In this document: one piece after another, positions 50,420-59,560 of the stretch
Numbering within the stretch: position 1 is the stretch's first letter
Layout of the letters: each line of letters starts with the position of its first letter
DNA from: Streptomyces sp. NBC_01233
GTDB taxonomy: Bacteria; Actinomycetota; Actinomycetes; Streptomycetales; Streptomycetaceae
Length of the DNA stretch: 64,000 nucleotides
Direction: 5' to 3'
Assembly: GCF_035989305.1 (NCBI RefSeq)
Contig: NZ_CP108514.1
Coordinates: forward strand, 2,976,501 to 3,040,500
The notes under the pieces: model-generated
Told to the model about the DNA's origin: nothing
Seen by the model: only the letters and a program-made list of their open reading frames with translations
Database searches by the model: none
Program-made: the position numbers and the translations under genes

Positions 50420-51139
50420 TCAGTCGCCCCAGCAGAGCATGCCCAGGAAGCCGCAGTCCTTGGGCGGCGTGGGCGTGGGCTTCGGCGGGACCGGGGGCGG
50501 CGGCGTCTGCGCGGTGCCGGAGATGCTCTGGGAGGGCCTGCCCGACGCACTGGGCTGTACGGATCCCCCCGGGCCGGGGGTGCCGGACGCCGGCCCCGAC
50601 GACGCGGGGGCGGGGGCGGACGGGCTCGGACCCGGCTGGGTGACGGCCCCGGAGGGCGCCCCGGACCCGGACTTCTTCGTGCCCGCGGGGGCGGCCTTCG
50701 CAGTGGCCTTCCCGGACCCCGTGGGCGCCCCGGCCGTCGGCCCGTCCGGCAGCGGGGCGGGCTGCTGCGGGCCGTCGTCGGTCAGCACCACGTTGGCGGC
50801 CCGGTCGGTGCGCTGCCCGTCGGTGGCGATGTGGGCCACCGCCAGCGAACCCCCGAGCGCGACCGCCAGCCCGAGCCCGATGGTCAGCACGGTCCGGCGG
50901 CGTCTGCGGTGCGTGACCCGGCGGCGCGCACCGGGCCTGCGCTCGTTCGGGGCGGACAGCACGACCAGCGAGTCGGCGAACACGTCGGCCAGCACCGGCG
51001 GCGGCTCCGGTGCGGACGCCACGGGGGCGGCCTGCGCGGCGGCGGGCGCGGCGGGTATCAGGTACTCGGCGGGCGTTCCGCATCCGGCGCACGCCAGTGC
51101 GCCGTTGAGGTGCCTCCGGCATGCGTGGCAGTAGTTCAT
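50420..51139 (-). CDS. SCO2400-like zinc-ribbon membrane protein
   Basis: A 239-residue protein. MNYCHACRRHLNGALACAGCGTP (two CxxC pairs) is an N-terminal zinc ribbon. A cytoplasmic stretch with basic RRRVTHRRRRR precedes one membrane helix (TVLTIGLGLAVALGGSLAVA, ~85-105). The rest is a long Pro/Ser/Ala/Gly-rich outside tail ending in CGFLGMLCW. It matches the Streptomyces protein type known from SCO2400. Function unknown. Confidence 0.82.
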   Translation of the reverse strand: MNYCHACRRHLNGALACAGCGTPAEYLIPAAPAAAQAAPVASAPEPPPVLADVFADSLVVLSAPNERRPGARRRVTHRRRRRTVLTIGLGLAVALGGSLAVAHIATDGQRTDRAANVVLTDDGPQQPAPLPDGPTAGAPTGSGKATAKAAPAGTKKSGSGAPSGAVTQPGPSPSAPAPASSGPASGTPGPGGSVQPSASGRPSQSISGTAQTPPPPVPPKPTPTPPKDCGFLGMLCWGD

Positions 51140-51217
51140 GGCGCCCGCAGGCTACGTGGTGAGCGGCAACAGCCGCATTCCGAGAACGTAAGGATCCTGT
51201 GTGGAATCGTTCCTTCC

Positions 51218-51775
51218 ATGACTTCCTTCGGTCCCGCCGCCTTCCAGTTGGTGCTGTTGCGGCGGATGTCGGATTTCCAGCCGGAACTCGCCGACGAGGC
51301 CCGCCGCCGGCTGGGCGCCTCGCTCGCGGACCAGCGGGAGGCCAACAAGCACTGGCAGGCGATGGTCAGGTCGCCCCGCTCCCGCGGCGCCCTGGCCCGG
51401 TACCGCTCGGTGCTCGGACCGCCGGAGTCCGCCGAGCACCGCACGATCGGCGATCTGGAGTGCGAGGCCCTGCTGTGGCCACTGCCGCTCTGGCCGGACC
51501 TGCGCTTCGAGGTGCTGGCCGCGCCGGACGGGGCGGTGTGGAACGAATGGCTGGTGCGCGCCCCGGGCGCGCGGGGGCCCGTACTGGAGTCGCCGGACGA
51601 CCTGCGGCCCTGGTCGGCGACGGTGGACGAGGTGGCGCGGGCCTTCGCCCCGGTCCGGCCGATGGAGGGCACCGCCCCGACCCGCTGGCGCCTCGCCTTC
51701 GCCGCGCGGGGCAGGCCGTGCGTGGCGGAGTTCACGTACGGCCTGCTCCAGCGGGTCGCGGTGGACGGCGCCTAG
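51218..51775 (+). CDS. Conserved hypothetical protein
   Basis: A 185-residue soluble protein (MTSFGPAAFQLVLLRRMSDFQPELADEARRRLG...). It has a helical first half and a beta-rich second half (LRFEVLAAPDGAVWNEWLVRAPG). No motif or family recognised; seems a Streptomyces-type conserved protein. ATG 51218. Converges with the lipase gene. Confidence 0.65.
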   Translation: MTSFGPAAFQLVLLRRMSDFQPELADEARRRLGASLADQREANKHWQAMVRSPRSRGALARYRSVLGPPESAEHRTIGDLECEALLWPLPLWPDLRFEVLAAPDGAVWNEWLVRAPGARGPVLESPDDLRPWSATVDEVARAFAPVRPMEGTAPTRWRLAFAARGRPCVAEFTYGLLQRVAVDGA

Positions 51776-51788
51776 GACCGGACGGCTC

Positions 51789-52499
51789 CTAGGAGGCGAG
51801 GAAGGCGCGCACGCCCGCCGAGGTGCCGTCGTCGCCGAGCAGGTCGTTGTGCTTGAGGCAGCCGACCGGGGTGTTGGCGGCTCCGGTCAGCGGGACGCTG
51901 TCGTCCGGGTTGACCACCTCGTCGCAGTCGGACCAGAAGGTCGCGTACTTCACCGCGCCCGGGGTCTCGTCGCCGCCGCTCAGGTTCTTCACCACGTACG
52001 ACCCGGGGGTCATGTCCCGGCAGGCCTGGTCCCACAGGGCGCAGGCCCACGCGGTGGAGGTGCCCCGGTTGGGGCCGGCCAGCGACACCCAGTGGTCCAC
52101 GGTGGCCGTGCCGCCTGCGAACTTCACGTACCAGCGGCTCACGAGCGAGCCGAAGGAGTGCGCGACCACGTCGACGCGGGCGGCTCCGGTGTCCCGGCGG
52201 ACCTGGTCGACGTAGGCGCCGAGCCGCCCGGCGAGGACCTCGTTGACGGACTGGTGGGTGTCGTAGCCCCAGGAGAAGAGCTCGGAGTCGGCGTACCCGG
52301 CGGCGCGCAGGTCCCCGCGCAGGGCTCCCCAGACGCCCGGATCGGCGTTGTAGCCGTGCACGAAGATCACCGGATTGCGCGATGACGCCTGGTCAGAGGT
52401 GGGGGCCGGGACCCGGTCGGCGGCATGGGCGGAGATCGGCGCCGCCAGCGCCAGGCAGAGCGTCAGGAGTGCCAGCCGTCTCTGTCGGGCCGTCAGCAT
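51789..52499 (-). CDS. Secreted lipase/esterase (alpha/beta hydrolase)
   Basis: A 236-residue exported enzyme. Signal peptide: MLTARQRRLALLTLCLALAAPISAHA, cleaved near AHA. The core has VIFVHGYNADPGVW (oxyanion), VDVVAHSFGSLVSRWYVK (nucleophile Ser in AHSFG) and the late LKHNDLLGD (His), with an Asp in NPDDSVPL. Cys pairs in the lid region. It fits the secreted triacylglycerol lipase/EstA-like family of Streptomyces. Confidence 0.9.
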   Translation of the reverse strand: MLTARQRRLALLTLCLALAAPISAHAADRVPAPTSDQASSRNPVIFVHGYNADPGVWGALRGDLRAAGYADSELFSWGYDTHQSVNEVLAGRLGAYVDQVRRDTGAARVDVVAHSFGSLVSRWYVKFAGGTATVDHWVSLAGPNRGTSTAWACALWDQACRDMTPGSYVVKNLSGGDETPGAVKYATFWSDCDEVVNPDDSVPLTGAANTPVGCLKHNDLLGDDGTSAGVRAFLAS

Positions 52500-52710
52500 C
52501 GAGTCCCCTTTACCTTGTTACGCGTGAGTAGCGCGTGCGGTGCGGGCATGGTGCTGCCTGTCGGTACAGAAATCCACCCCCATGCAGGCGCGACGCACCC
52601 CCGGCCGGAGCAGCCCAACGGGCGGTTAGACCCAAATGTCCGAGATGATATGAAAAATGACCGGCATTTCCGCCGGTCCTCTTGCGTCAGCGCTCTCGGG
52701 AGGATCTGCC

Positions 52711-53748
52711 GTGACCGTCAGTCTTGAGCAGTTGCGCCGCTGCCACGTCGCCGTCGACCTGGGGGCGGCAAGGACCCGCGTGTACGTCAAGGGCGCCGGC
52801 CTCGTGGTCGACGAGCCCAGCGTCGCCGCGGTCAACACGCGTACCGGTGCACTCATCGCCGTCGGAACCTTCGCCGAGCGGATGACCGGCCGCACGCCCG
52901 ACTACATCCGGGTCGTGCGCCCCGTCTCCGGCGGCACCGTCGTCGACATCGAGATGGCCCAGCGGATGCTGCGTCACCTCCTCGGCGAGAAGCTGCGGCG
53001 CGCCCTGCGCCGCAAACCCCGGCTGCGGGCCGCCGCCTGCACCCCGCACGACGCGGACCCGCTGGCCCAGCGGGCCACCGTGGAAACCCTCGTCGGGCTC
53101 GGCGCCCGCCGGGTCGAACTGGTCGACACCCTGATCGCAGCAGCCGTCGGTTGCGGACTGCCCGTGGAGCAGCCGACCGCGACGATGATCATGGTGTGCG
53201 GGGCCGCGGCCACCCAGGTCGCCGTCCTCTCCCTCGGCTCGATCGTCACCGCCGAGCGGATCCCGGTCGGCGGCGAGGCCATCGACCACGCGGTCGTCCA
53301 GCACCTGCGGCACGCGCACGAGCTGATGCTGCCCAGCCAGGCCGTCCGGCCGCTCCAACTGGCCCTGCACGGAAACGGCATCACCGCCGAGGGACCGGCC
53401 TCCACCCTGATCCACGGCCGCGACGTGGCCACCGGACTGGCCCGTTCCGTCCACGTCGACACCGCCGCCGTACGGGACGCCATCCACACGCCGCTGACCG
53501 CCGTCCTCGACGGCATCGGCAAGGTGCTGCGGGACTGCCCGCCGGACCTGGTCGCCGACCTGACGGACCGGGGGATCATGATGGTGGGCGGCAGCGCCCT
53601 GCTGCCGGGCCTGGACCAGATGCTGCGGGACGCCACCGGAATGCCCGTCGCCATCGCGGAACGGCCGGACGTGTGCGCCGTGCTCGGTCTCGGCGCGATG
53701 CTCGAAGGGAAGATCGCCCCCATGCTTCTCAACCCGCTGGCCGAATGA
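52711..53748 (+). CDS. MreB/Mbl-like actin homologue
   Basis: A 345-residue actin-fold protein. HVAVDLGAARTRVYVKG is phosphate-1, and LVVDEPSVAAVN follows as in MreB. The phosphate-2 motif, normally D-I-G-G-G-T, is changed to MVCGAAATQVAVLSLG, so ATP hydrolysis may be lost. GIMMVGGSALLPGLDQML is the adenosine motif. GTG 52711 has GGGAGGA seven bases upstream. Streptomyces have such a divergent Mbl, linked to spore wall. Its stop overlaps the kinase start by 4 bases. Confidence 0.85.
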   Translation: MTVSLEQLRRCHVAVDLGAARTRVYVKGAGLVVDEPSVAAVNTRTGALIAVGTFAERMTGRTPDYIRVVRPVSGGTVVDIEMAQRMLRHLLGEKLRRALRRKPRLRAAACTPHDADPLAQRATVETLVGLGARRVELVDTLIAAAVGCGLPVEQPTATMIMVCGAAATQVAVLSLGSIVTAERIPVGGEAIDHAVVQHLRHAHELMLPSQAVRPLQLALHGNGITAEGPASTLIHGRDVATGLARSVHVDTAAVRDAIHTPLTAVLDGIGKVLRDCPPDLVADLTDRGIMMVGGSALLPGLDQMLRDATGMPVAIAERPDVCAVLGLGAMLEGKIAPMLLNPLAE

Positions 53749-55394
53749 CGGACTCCGGGCAGGAGCCCGAGGAAGGTCCCGGCGGGAAGCCGGGAAAGGA
53801 ACCCGACGAGGAGTTCGACCCGGAGTTCGGCGAGGAGGTCGGCGAGGAGTTCGACGAGGAGGGCGCGAGCCTCCCGGTGCTGCTGGAGGCCGTCCTCAGC
53901 GTCGGCTCCGAGCTGGAACTGCACGCCACCCTCCAGCACATCGTGGACTCGGCGACCGAGCTGTGCTCGGCGCGGTACGGCGCGCTCGGGGTCGTCGACC
54001 CCGAGCGCGCCCGGCTGACCGAGCTGTTCACGGCCGGTCTGAGCGAGGCGGAGCGGGCGGCGATCCCCCACCTCCCGGACGGGCGCTCCGGGCTGCTCGG
54101 AGCCCTCATCAGCGACCCGCGCCCGCTCGTGCTGGACGATCTCGCCCAGGACCCCCGGGCCGCCGGCTTCCCGCCGGGGCACCCTCCCATGCACAGCTTC
54201 CTGAGCGTCCCGATCCGGGTGCACACGGAGGTCTTCGGCAACCTCTACCTCACCGAGAAGCGCGGCGGCGGCCCGTTCACGGACGAGGACCTCGCCCTGG
54301 TGCGCGTGCTGGCCTCGCAGGCGGGCATAGCGATCGGCAACGCCCGCCTGTACGAGACCGCGCGCCGCCGGGAGCGCTGGATCGACGGCGCCGCCGCGGT
54401 GACCACGGCCCTGCTCGCCGGACGCCCCGCGGCCGACGCCCTGAGGTGCGTGGCCGAACGGGCCCGGCTGCTCGCGGACGCCGCGGCCGGCGTGGTGCTC
54501 CAGCCGACCCCCGAGGGCGGCATGGAGATCGTCGCCGCCTCCACCCACGGGGACCCGGGCGACCTGCTCGGCACCGCGATCGCCCCCGGCAGCCCGGTCC
54601 TCACGCAACTCCTCGGCGGCGAGCCGGTCTTCATCGAGGACTCGGCGACGGACCCCCGGATGACCACGCACGTGCGGGAACGATTCGGCCCGAGCATGAT
54701 GCTCCCCCTCCAGAGTGGCGGCCAGCTGATCGGCACCCTGGCCCTGCCGCGCGCCCGGGGCGGTCCCCCGTACGACGCGGTGGACCGGCTGCTCGCCTCG
54801 CAGTTCGCCTCCCAGGCCGCACTGGCCCTCGTCCTCGCGGACGCCCAGCACGACCGGGAGCAGCTCGCCGTGTACGAGGACCGCGACCGGATCGCGCGGG
54901 ACCTGCACGACCTGGTGGTCCAGCGGCTCTTCGCCACCGAGATGATGCTGGAGAGCACCCGGCGGCGCGCCGCGAACGCCCCGTCCGGAGACACCGTGGG
55001 CGACGAACTCGGCCACGCCGTCGACGAACTGGACTCCACCATCCAGGAGGTCCGCACGACCATCTTCGCCCTCCAGCAGCCGCCGACCGAAGCCCCGACC
55101 ACCTTCCGGGGGCGGGTCCTGCGCGAGACGGGCGGGGCGGCGGTCCTGCTCGGCTTCCAGCCGTCGGTGCACTTCGCGGGCGCGGTGGACGCCCTGCTGC
55201 CGGATCCGGTCGCGGCCGACCTCCTGGCCGCCCTGCGCACGGCCCTGGCCGCGGCGCACCGGCGCAGCGGGGTCACCTCCATCGAGGTGGTGGTGGACGC
55301 GACCCCGTCCCGGGTCCGCCTGACGGTGGCGGACGACGGCCGTACGGAGTCGGGCACGCGGGGCACGCCGGTGACGTGGGAGTCGGCGCTGTAG
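53745..55394 (+). CDS. GAF-domain sensor histidine kinase (DevS-like), degenerate ATPase end
   Basis: A 549-residue protein. An acidic N-terminal tail (~1-40) precedes two GAF domains (~45-205 and ~225-365). The dimerisation/H-box is DRDRIARDLHDLVVQRLF (His ~393), the HisKA_3 type. The ATPase domain is short: the N-box, usually Glu-Ala-x-x-Asn, reads RTALAAAHRRSG, and the protein ends 20 residues after VADDG without the GLGL boxes. It may be inactive or act as a scaffold. Overlap with the Mbl-like gene (ATGA) suggests the two work together. Confidence 0.87.
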   Translation: MTDSGQEPEEGPGGKPGKEPDEEFDPEFGEEVGEEFDEEGASLPVLLEAVLSVGSELELHATLQHIVDSATELCSARYGALGVVDPERARLTELFTAGLSEAERAAIPHLPDGRSGLLGALISDPRPLVLDDLAQDPRAAGFPPGHPPMHSFLSVPIRVHTEVFGNLYLTEKRGGGPFTDEDLALVRVLASQAGIAIGNARLYETARRRERWIDGAAAVTTALLAGRPAADALRCVAERARLLADAAAGVVLQPTPEGGMEIVAASTHGDPGDLLGTAIAPGSPVLTQLLGGEPVFIEDSATDPRMTTHVRERFGPSMMLPLQSGGQLIGTLALPRARGGPPYDAVDRLLASQFASQAALALVLADAQHDREQLAVYEDRDRIARDLHDLVVQRLFATEMMLESTRRRAANAPSGDTVGDELGHAVDELDSTIQEVRTTIFALQQPPTEAPTTFRGRVLRETGGAAVLLGFQPSVHFAGAVDALLPDPVAADLLAALRTALAAAHRRSGVTSIEVVVDATPSRVRLTVADDGRTESGTRGTPVTWESAL

Positions 55395-55409
55395 GAAGCC
55401 GGGCGGGGC

Positions 55410-55850
55410 CTACGGCTGGCCGGGGCGCTTGGCGGCGCGGAGGGCGAGCCGGGTGTTGGACTGGGCCACGCCCGCCTCCCGTTTCAGCCGGCGGAGCAGC
55501 CCGTCGAGGGCGGCGGGGTCGGCGGCCCGGGCGCGTACGAGGTAGTCGTGCTCGCCGGTCACGTGCACGGCCTCGGTGATCCCGGGGAGCTTGGCGACCT
55601 GTCGCTCGAACTCCTCGTTGGTCGTGTCCTGGCGCAGGGTGACGTCGATGAAGACGACGAGCCCGCCGGCGGTGTCGGCCGCCGGATCCACCACGACGGT
55701 GAACCCGCGGATCACCCCTTCCCGACGCATCCTCCGCACCCGGTCGGCGGTGGCGTTGGCGCTGAGGCCGACGCGGACGCCGAGGTCCCGGTACGAGATC
55801 CGCGCATCCTGCTGCAGGATGCCGAGGATTTCCCTGTCGAGGCGGTCCAT
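55410..55850 (-). CDS. Lrp/AsnC-family regulator
   Basis: A 146-residue regulator with helix-turn-helix at ~4-60 (DREILGILQQDARISYRDLGVRVGLSANATADRVRRMRREGVI) and a C-terminal RAM ligand domain (LVVFIDVTLRQ, VHVTGEHDYLVRARAAD). Divergent from the LysE gene, it probably controls amino acid export. ATG 55850. Confidence 0.93.
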   Translation of the reverse strand: MDRLDREILGILQQDARISYRDLGVRVGLSANATADRVRRMRREGVIRGFTVVVDPAADTAGGLVVFIDVTLRQDTTNEEFERQVAKLPGITEAVHVTGEHDYLVRARAADPAALDGLLRRLKREAGVAQSNTRLALRAAKRPGQP

Positions 55851-55919
55851 GCCGCGATTCTCGCAGCCGGGCCCGGTATTCGCGCGCATCCCGCGAGGTC
55901 CGGGGCCGACTCTCGCCGT

Positions 55920-56819
55920 ATGAGCGAACTGATGACACCGGCCCTGGCGGGCGCGGTCGCGGGCCTGGGCGTGGCGATGCCGATGGGGGCGATGAGCGTA
56001 CTGCTGCTCCAGGAGGCCATGCGGCACCGCCGTACGGCGATGGCTTCGGCCGCGGGCATCGCGGTGGTCGACCTCGGCTACGCGGCCCTCGCCACCGCCG
56101 TCGGCCCATGGGTGGCCGCCCACGTCTCCCCGGTGGAAGCCTGGGTCCGTCTGACCTCGGCCGCCGTCCTCCTGACCATCGCGGCCCACGGCCTCTCGTC
56201 CTCAGCCCGGTCGGGAGCCACCCCAACCTCGCCTGGAGCCGCTCCGGCCCCGCCGGCATGTGAGGCGCGCGGCCCGCGGCCGAGCCCCGACCCGCCGGCT
56301 CTTGAGGCGCCCGGCCCGGGGCCAAGCCCCGATCTTGCAGCCCCGCCGGCACTTGAGGCGCCCGGCCCGGGGCCAAGCCCCGATCTTGCAGCCCCGCCGG
56401 CACTTGAGGCGCCCGGCCCGGGGCCAAGCCCCGATCGTGCAGCCCCGCCGGCGCTTGTGGCGCGGGGGCCGGGGCCGGGCCCCGGGTCCGGCCCGGAAAA
56501 CCGCACCGGCACGCGCCCCGCGGCAAGGGCATTCGCGCGCTACGTCGGCCTCACCGCCCTCAACCCCACCACCGCCCTCTACTTCGCCGCCCTCACCACC
56601 GCCCAGGGCGCCACCCTCGGCACCGGCCCGGCCGGAGCCGCCTTCCTCCTCGGCGTCGGCGCGGCCTCGCTCCTCTGGCAGCAGACCCTCGTCGTACTCG
56701 GCTCGCTCGCCGGCACCCGCATCTCCGACACCGCCCGCGTCTGGACCTTCCGCCTCGGCTACGGCCTGGTCGCCGCCTACGCCCTGAAGATCGCTTTCCC
56801 CCTCCCGCCCCTCCCCTGA
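55920..56819 (+). CDS. LysE-family amino acid exporter with repeat-derived insert
   Basis: A 299-residue membrane protein. LysE helices are seen at ~5-30, 40-65 and 72-95 (GAVAGLGVAMPMGAMSVLLLQEA, MASAAGIAVVDLGYAALATAVG), then YVGLTALNPTTALYFAAL, the conserved Pro helix, and two more to the end. Between ~98 and ~205 lies a Pro/Gly/Ala-rich loop made by repeats of a 51-bp unit. Without it the length would be near the normal 200-210. ATG 55920; divergent to Lrp. Confidence 0.87.
   Translation: MSELMTPALAGAVAGLGVAMPMGAMSVLLLQEAMRHRRTAMASAAGIAVVDLGYAALATAVGPWVAAHVSPVEAWVRLTSAAVLLTIAAHGLSSSARSGATPTSPGAAPAPPACEARGPRPSPDPPALEAPGPGPSPDLAAPPALEAPGPGPSPDLAAPPALEAPGPGPSPDRAAPPALVARGPGPGPGSGPENRTGTRPAARAFARYVGLTALNPTTALYFAALTTAQGATLGTGPAGAAFLLGVGAASLLWQQTLVVLGSLAGTRISDTARVWTFRLGYGLVAAYALKIAFPLPPLP
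56247..56480 (+). repeat. 51-bp in-frame repeat within the LysE gene
   Basis: The unit (key words CCGCCGG-ACTTGAGGCGC, GGGGCCAAGCCCCGATC and TTGCAGCCC) appears five times; the TGAGGCG words lie at 56261, 56303, 56354, 56405 and 56456 (last one altered), spaced 42, 51, 51 and 51 bases. All spacings are multiples of three. It resembles a repeat common between genes in Streptomyces. Confidence 0.85.
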
Positions 56820-56934
56820 AGGCGTTCGGGAGGAGGCGGTCGGGGGTACCGGGGGACGGCTCGGGGTGACCTGGGGGGTGACCTCGGGGCGATGCCGGAT
56901 ACGGCCCGGCACCCCCGCCGAACATGATCGGTAC

Positions 56935-57599
56935 ATGCCCAATCCACCGCAGGGGCACCGCCGGACGACCGTCACACGGGCCGCCTTCCTCGCCGCACCC
57001 CTCTGCATGCCGGCCTACGGGATCATCCGGCTCAGCGACCCCGACCACGGCCCGGGCCCCGCCTGGACCGCGGGCCACATCGCACTGCTCGTCGGCGTGT
57101 CGCTGTTCGCCGTGGTCTTCCCGGCCCTGCGCCGGATGACCGGGCCGACCACCCGGGCGGGCCGGCTGAGCGCGTCCGCCGCCGCCCTGTTCGGCCTCGC
57201 CGGCACGCTGGCGGTCGTCGTCCAGGCGGTCATCGACCTCGTCGTCGGCTTCCGCGCCGCCGACCGGCCGGGCATGGAACGGCTCTTCGAGGAGGTCCAG
57301 AGCCACCCCGGGTGCTGCCCGCCGTCTACACCGTCGGCCCCATGCTCTTCTACGTCGGACTCGTCTGGCTCCTGGTCCAGCTCGCCGTCCAGCGCCGCAT
57401 CAGCCCCTGGCGCCCCGTCATGGTGGTGCTGGGCACGGCCGCCACCGCCGTCAGCCTCGACCTGCTCCCGCTCGGCGCCCTCTTCTTCGCCGCGGCCCTC
57501 TTCCCCCCGACCCGACCCGCGGCCCGCCCCCTGGACGCCCCCTGCCCCTGCGCAGCGCCCGGCCCGACCGGCACCCCACCCCCTAGGGTGACCCCGTGA
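56935..57599 (+). pseudogene. Frameshifted small membrane protein gene
   Basis: From ATG 56935 the frame codes helices FLAAPLCMPAYGIIRL, HIALLVGVSLFAVVFPAL, LSASAAALFGLAGTLAVVVQAVIDLVV, then loses sense after EEVQSHPG (~57312). The natural continuation, LPAVYTVGPMLFYVGLVWLLVQLAV and PVMVVLGTAATAVSLDLLPLGALFFAAALF, is in another frame from 57312 to 57599. One missing base near 57310 would explain it. Family unknown. It may be a real mutation or a sequencing error; the downstream part has its own GTG at 57312. Confidence 0.65.
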
Positions 57600-58945
57600 C
57601 GACGACCCGCCTCTCGGCCCGTGCGGCCATCGCCTCCGTGACCGACCCCGGCAGCTTCGCCGAACTCCCCGCCCCCCGGCGGGAGTCCCCCGCCGACGGC
57701 CCCCTGGCCTGGAACGGCTACGACGACTCCCGCGCCCGCGCCGCCGACCGCACGGGCGAGCACGAGTCCGTCGTCGTCGGCACCGCCCGCATCGGCGGCC
57801 GCGAAGCCACGCTCGTCTCCTTCGAGTTCGGCTTCCTCGGCGGGTCCCTCGGCGAACGCACCGGAGACCGGCTCGAAGCCGCGTACGCCCACGCCCGCGC
57901 GCACCGCCTCCCCCTCGTCTCGCTCATCGCCACCGGCGGCTCCCGCATGCAGGAGGGCATGCTCGCGCTGACCCAGCTCCAGCGCGTGGCCCGGCAGAGC
58001 GTCCTGACGCGGGCCGCGGGCCTCCCCCAGCTGGCCGTCCTGCGCGATCCGACCACCGGCGGCGGCTGGGCCACCCTCGGGGCCGGGGCCGACGTGGTCC
58101 TCGCGCTGCCCGGTGCCCAGGTCGGCTTCGCCGGCTCCCGGGTGCGCCCGGCGGACGCGGATCCGGCGGCCTACTCCGCCGAGGGCCAGTACGCCGCCGG
58201 TCACGTGGACGCCGTGGTCCCCGCCGCCGGGCTGGCCGGCACCCTCGCCGACTGGCTGCGCGTACTGGCCGCGCCCCGCCCCTCCGGGCCCGTCGAGCCC
58301 CCGGCCGCACTGGCCGACGCCGCGCCGCCGGCCACCGGCTGGGACGCCGTCCGTCAGGCCCGTCACCCGGACCGCCCGCGCGCCGGGGCGTACCTGGACG
58401 CGTACTTCGAACTCCGCCTGCCCCTCTCCGGGGACCGGGCGGGCGGCACCGACCCCGGCATGCTGTGCGGTTTCGGGCTGCGGGAGGGCCGGGCCGTGGC
58501 CTACACCGCCCAGTGCGGCACCGCCACCCGCCCGGCGGGCTACCGTACGGCCGCCCGCGTCATCCGCCTCGCGGACCGGCTCGGCATCCCCGTGCTCACC
58601 CTGGTGGACACCCCCGGCGCGGCCAACGACGCCGCCGCCGAACACGCGGGGGCGGGCGCGGCCATCGCGGACACCTTCGCGGCGCTGGCCGGTGCCTCCG
58701 TCCCCGTCACCACCCTGCTGATCGGCGAGGGCGGTTCGGGCGGCGCCCTCGCCCTGGCCGCGCCGGGCAACACCTGGGTCACCCCGGACAGCTACTTCTC
58801 CGTCATCGCCCCGGAACTGGCGGCGGCCATCCTCAAGCGCCCCCCGTCGGCCGCCCCGGCCACCGCGGACCAACTCCGCATCCGCCCCCAGGACCTGGTC
58901 GCGCTGGGGGTCGCCTGCGGCATCGTCGGCGGGAAGCAGCCCTAG
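57596..58945 (+). CDS. Acyl-CoA carboxylase carboxyltransferase, fused beta-alpha type
   Basis: A 449-residue carboxyltransferase. The N-terminal half (~45-215) is AccD-like ([55 protein letters not shown]). The C-terminal half (~260-449) is AccA-like ([35 protein letters not shown]). No zinc-ribbon Cys. It transfers carboxyl from biotin to an acyl-CoA; the acyl group is unknown, and no biotin carboxylase is nearby. GTG 57596 follows TAGGGT by seven bases (leaderless). Confidence 0.87.
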   Translation: MTTTRLSARAAIASVTDPGSFAELPAPRRESPADGPLAWNGYDDSRARAADRTGEHESVVVGTARIGGREATLVSFEFGFLGGSLGERTGDRLEAAYAHARAHRLPLVSLIATGGSRMQEGMLALTQLQRVARQSVLTRAAGLPQLAVLRDPTTGGGWATLGAGADVVLALPGAQVGFAGSRVRPADADPAAYSAEGQYAAGHVDAVVPAAGLAGTLADWLRVLAAPRPSGPVEPPAALADAAPPATGWDAVRQARHPDRPRAGAYLDAYFELRLPLSGDRAGGTDPGMLCGFGLREGRAVAYTAQCGTATRPAGYRTAARVIRLADRLGIPVLTLVDTPGAANDAAAEHAGAGAAIADTFAALAGASVPVTTLLIGEGGSGGALALAAPGNTWVTPDSYFSVIAPELAAAILKRPPSAAPATADQLRIRPQDLVALGVACGIVGGKQP

Positions 58946-59553
58946 CGGCTCCGGCGCGCCGGCAGCCGGACGTCCATCCGGTACAGCCGCGTCACCTGCT
59001 GTGCGAGCTCGTTGTCGTCGCTGACCAGCAGCAGCCGTACCCGCCCGACGCCGCCGGTGTCGTCGGCGTCCGTCACCACCATGCCCTCGGCGTTGTCCAC
59101 CAGCGGGTGGTTCTGCGGGAGCTTCGACGGCGCCCCGGGGGTCGGGCAGTCGTCGAAGTCCCCGAGCGCGGTCTTGCGGGCCACCCGCAGCCGCGGCCCC
59201 TCGGCCAGCACGTCCACCTTCGAGGTGTCCGTCGCACCTGGGGGTCCCCCCGGACGGAGTCTGGGGGATGGGTCGGCGAGGTACAGCCGCTTGGTGATCT
59301 TGAACTGCTGGCTGAAGCCCCGCTCCAGGACGATCAGCCGGCCGTCGCGGGTCGGCGTGAGCTCGACGAGGCCGCGCGCCGCGTCGACCGGGCAGGCGTA
59401 CTGGCACCCCAGCCGGAACTCGCCATTCCGCCCCCGCTCCCAGGCCTGGATCCTTTGGAGGGTGCGCCCCTGCGCGTCCTTGCCGTCGCCGGCCAGCGGC
59501 CCGGGTGGGGCGCGGGGACACCCCGGCCGCCCGGGCTGCAACGAACCGGCCAA
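58942..59553 (-). pseudogene. C-terminal fragment of an esterase-like/phytase-like secreted protein
   Basis: The frame codes for only the last ~190 residues of a beta-propeller phytase-like protein: [54 protein letters not shown] and [25 protein letters not shown]. The N-terminus, including the signal peptide and first blades expected in full-length relatives, is missing: just upstream the AraC gene ends at 59561. A dispersed palindrome lies inside it. Probably a decayed remnant. Confidence 0.65.
59237..59269. repeat. Dispersed palindrome inside the phytase-like fragment
   Basis: CCTGGGGGTCCCCCCGGACG... to CTGGGGGATG resembles a short repeat I recall from many Streptomyces intergenic regions. 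Here it adds a [12 protein letters not shown] segment to the reading frame. Confidence 0.55.
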
Positions 59554-59560
59554 CTCCCCT

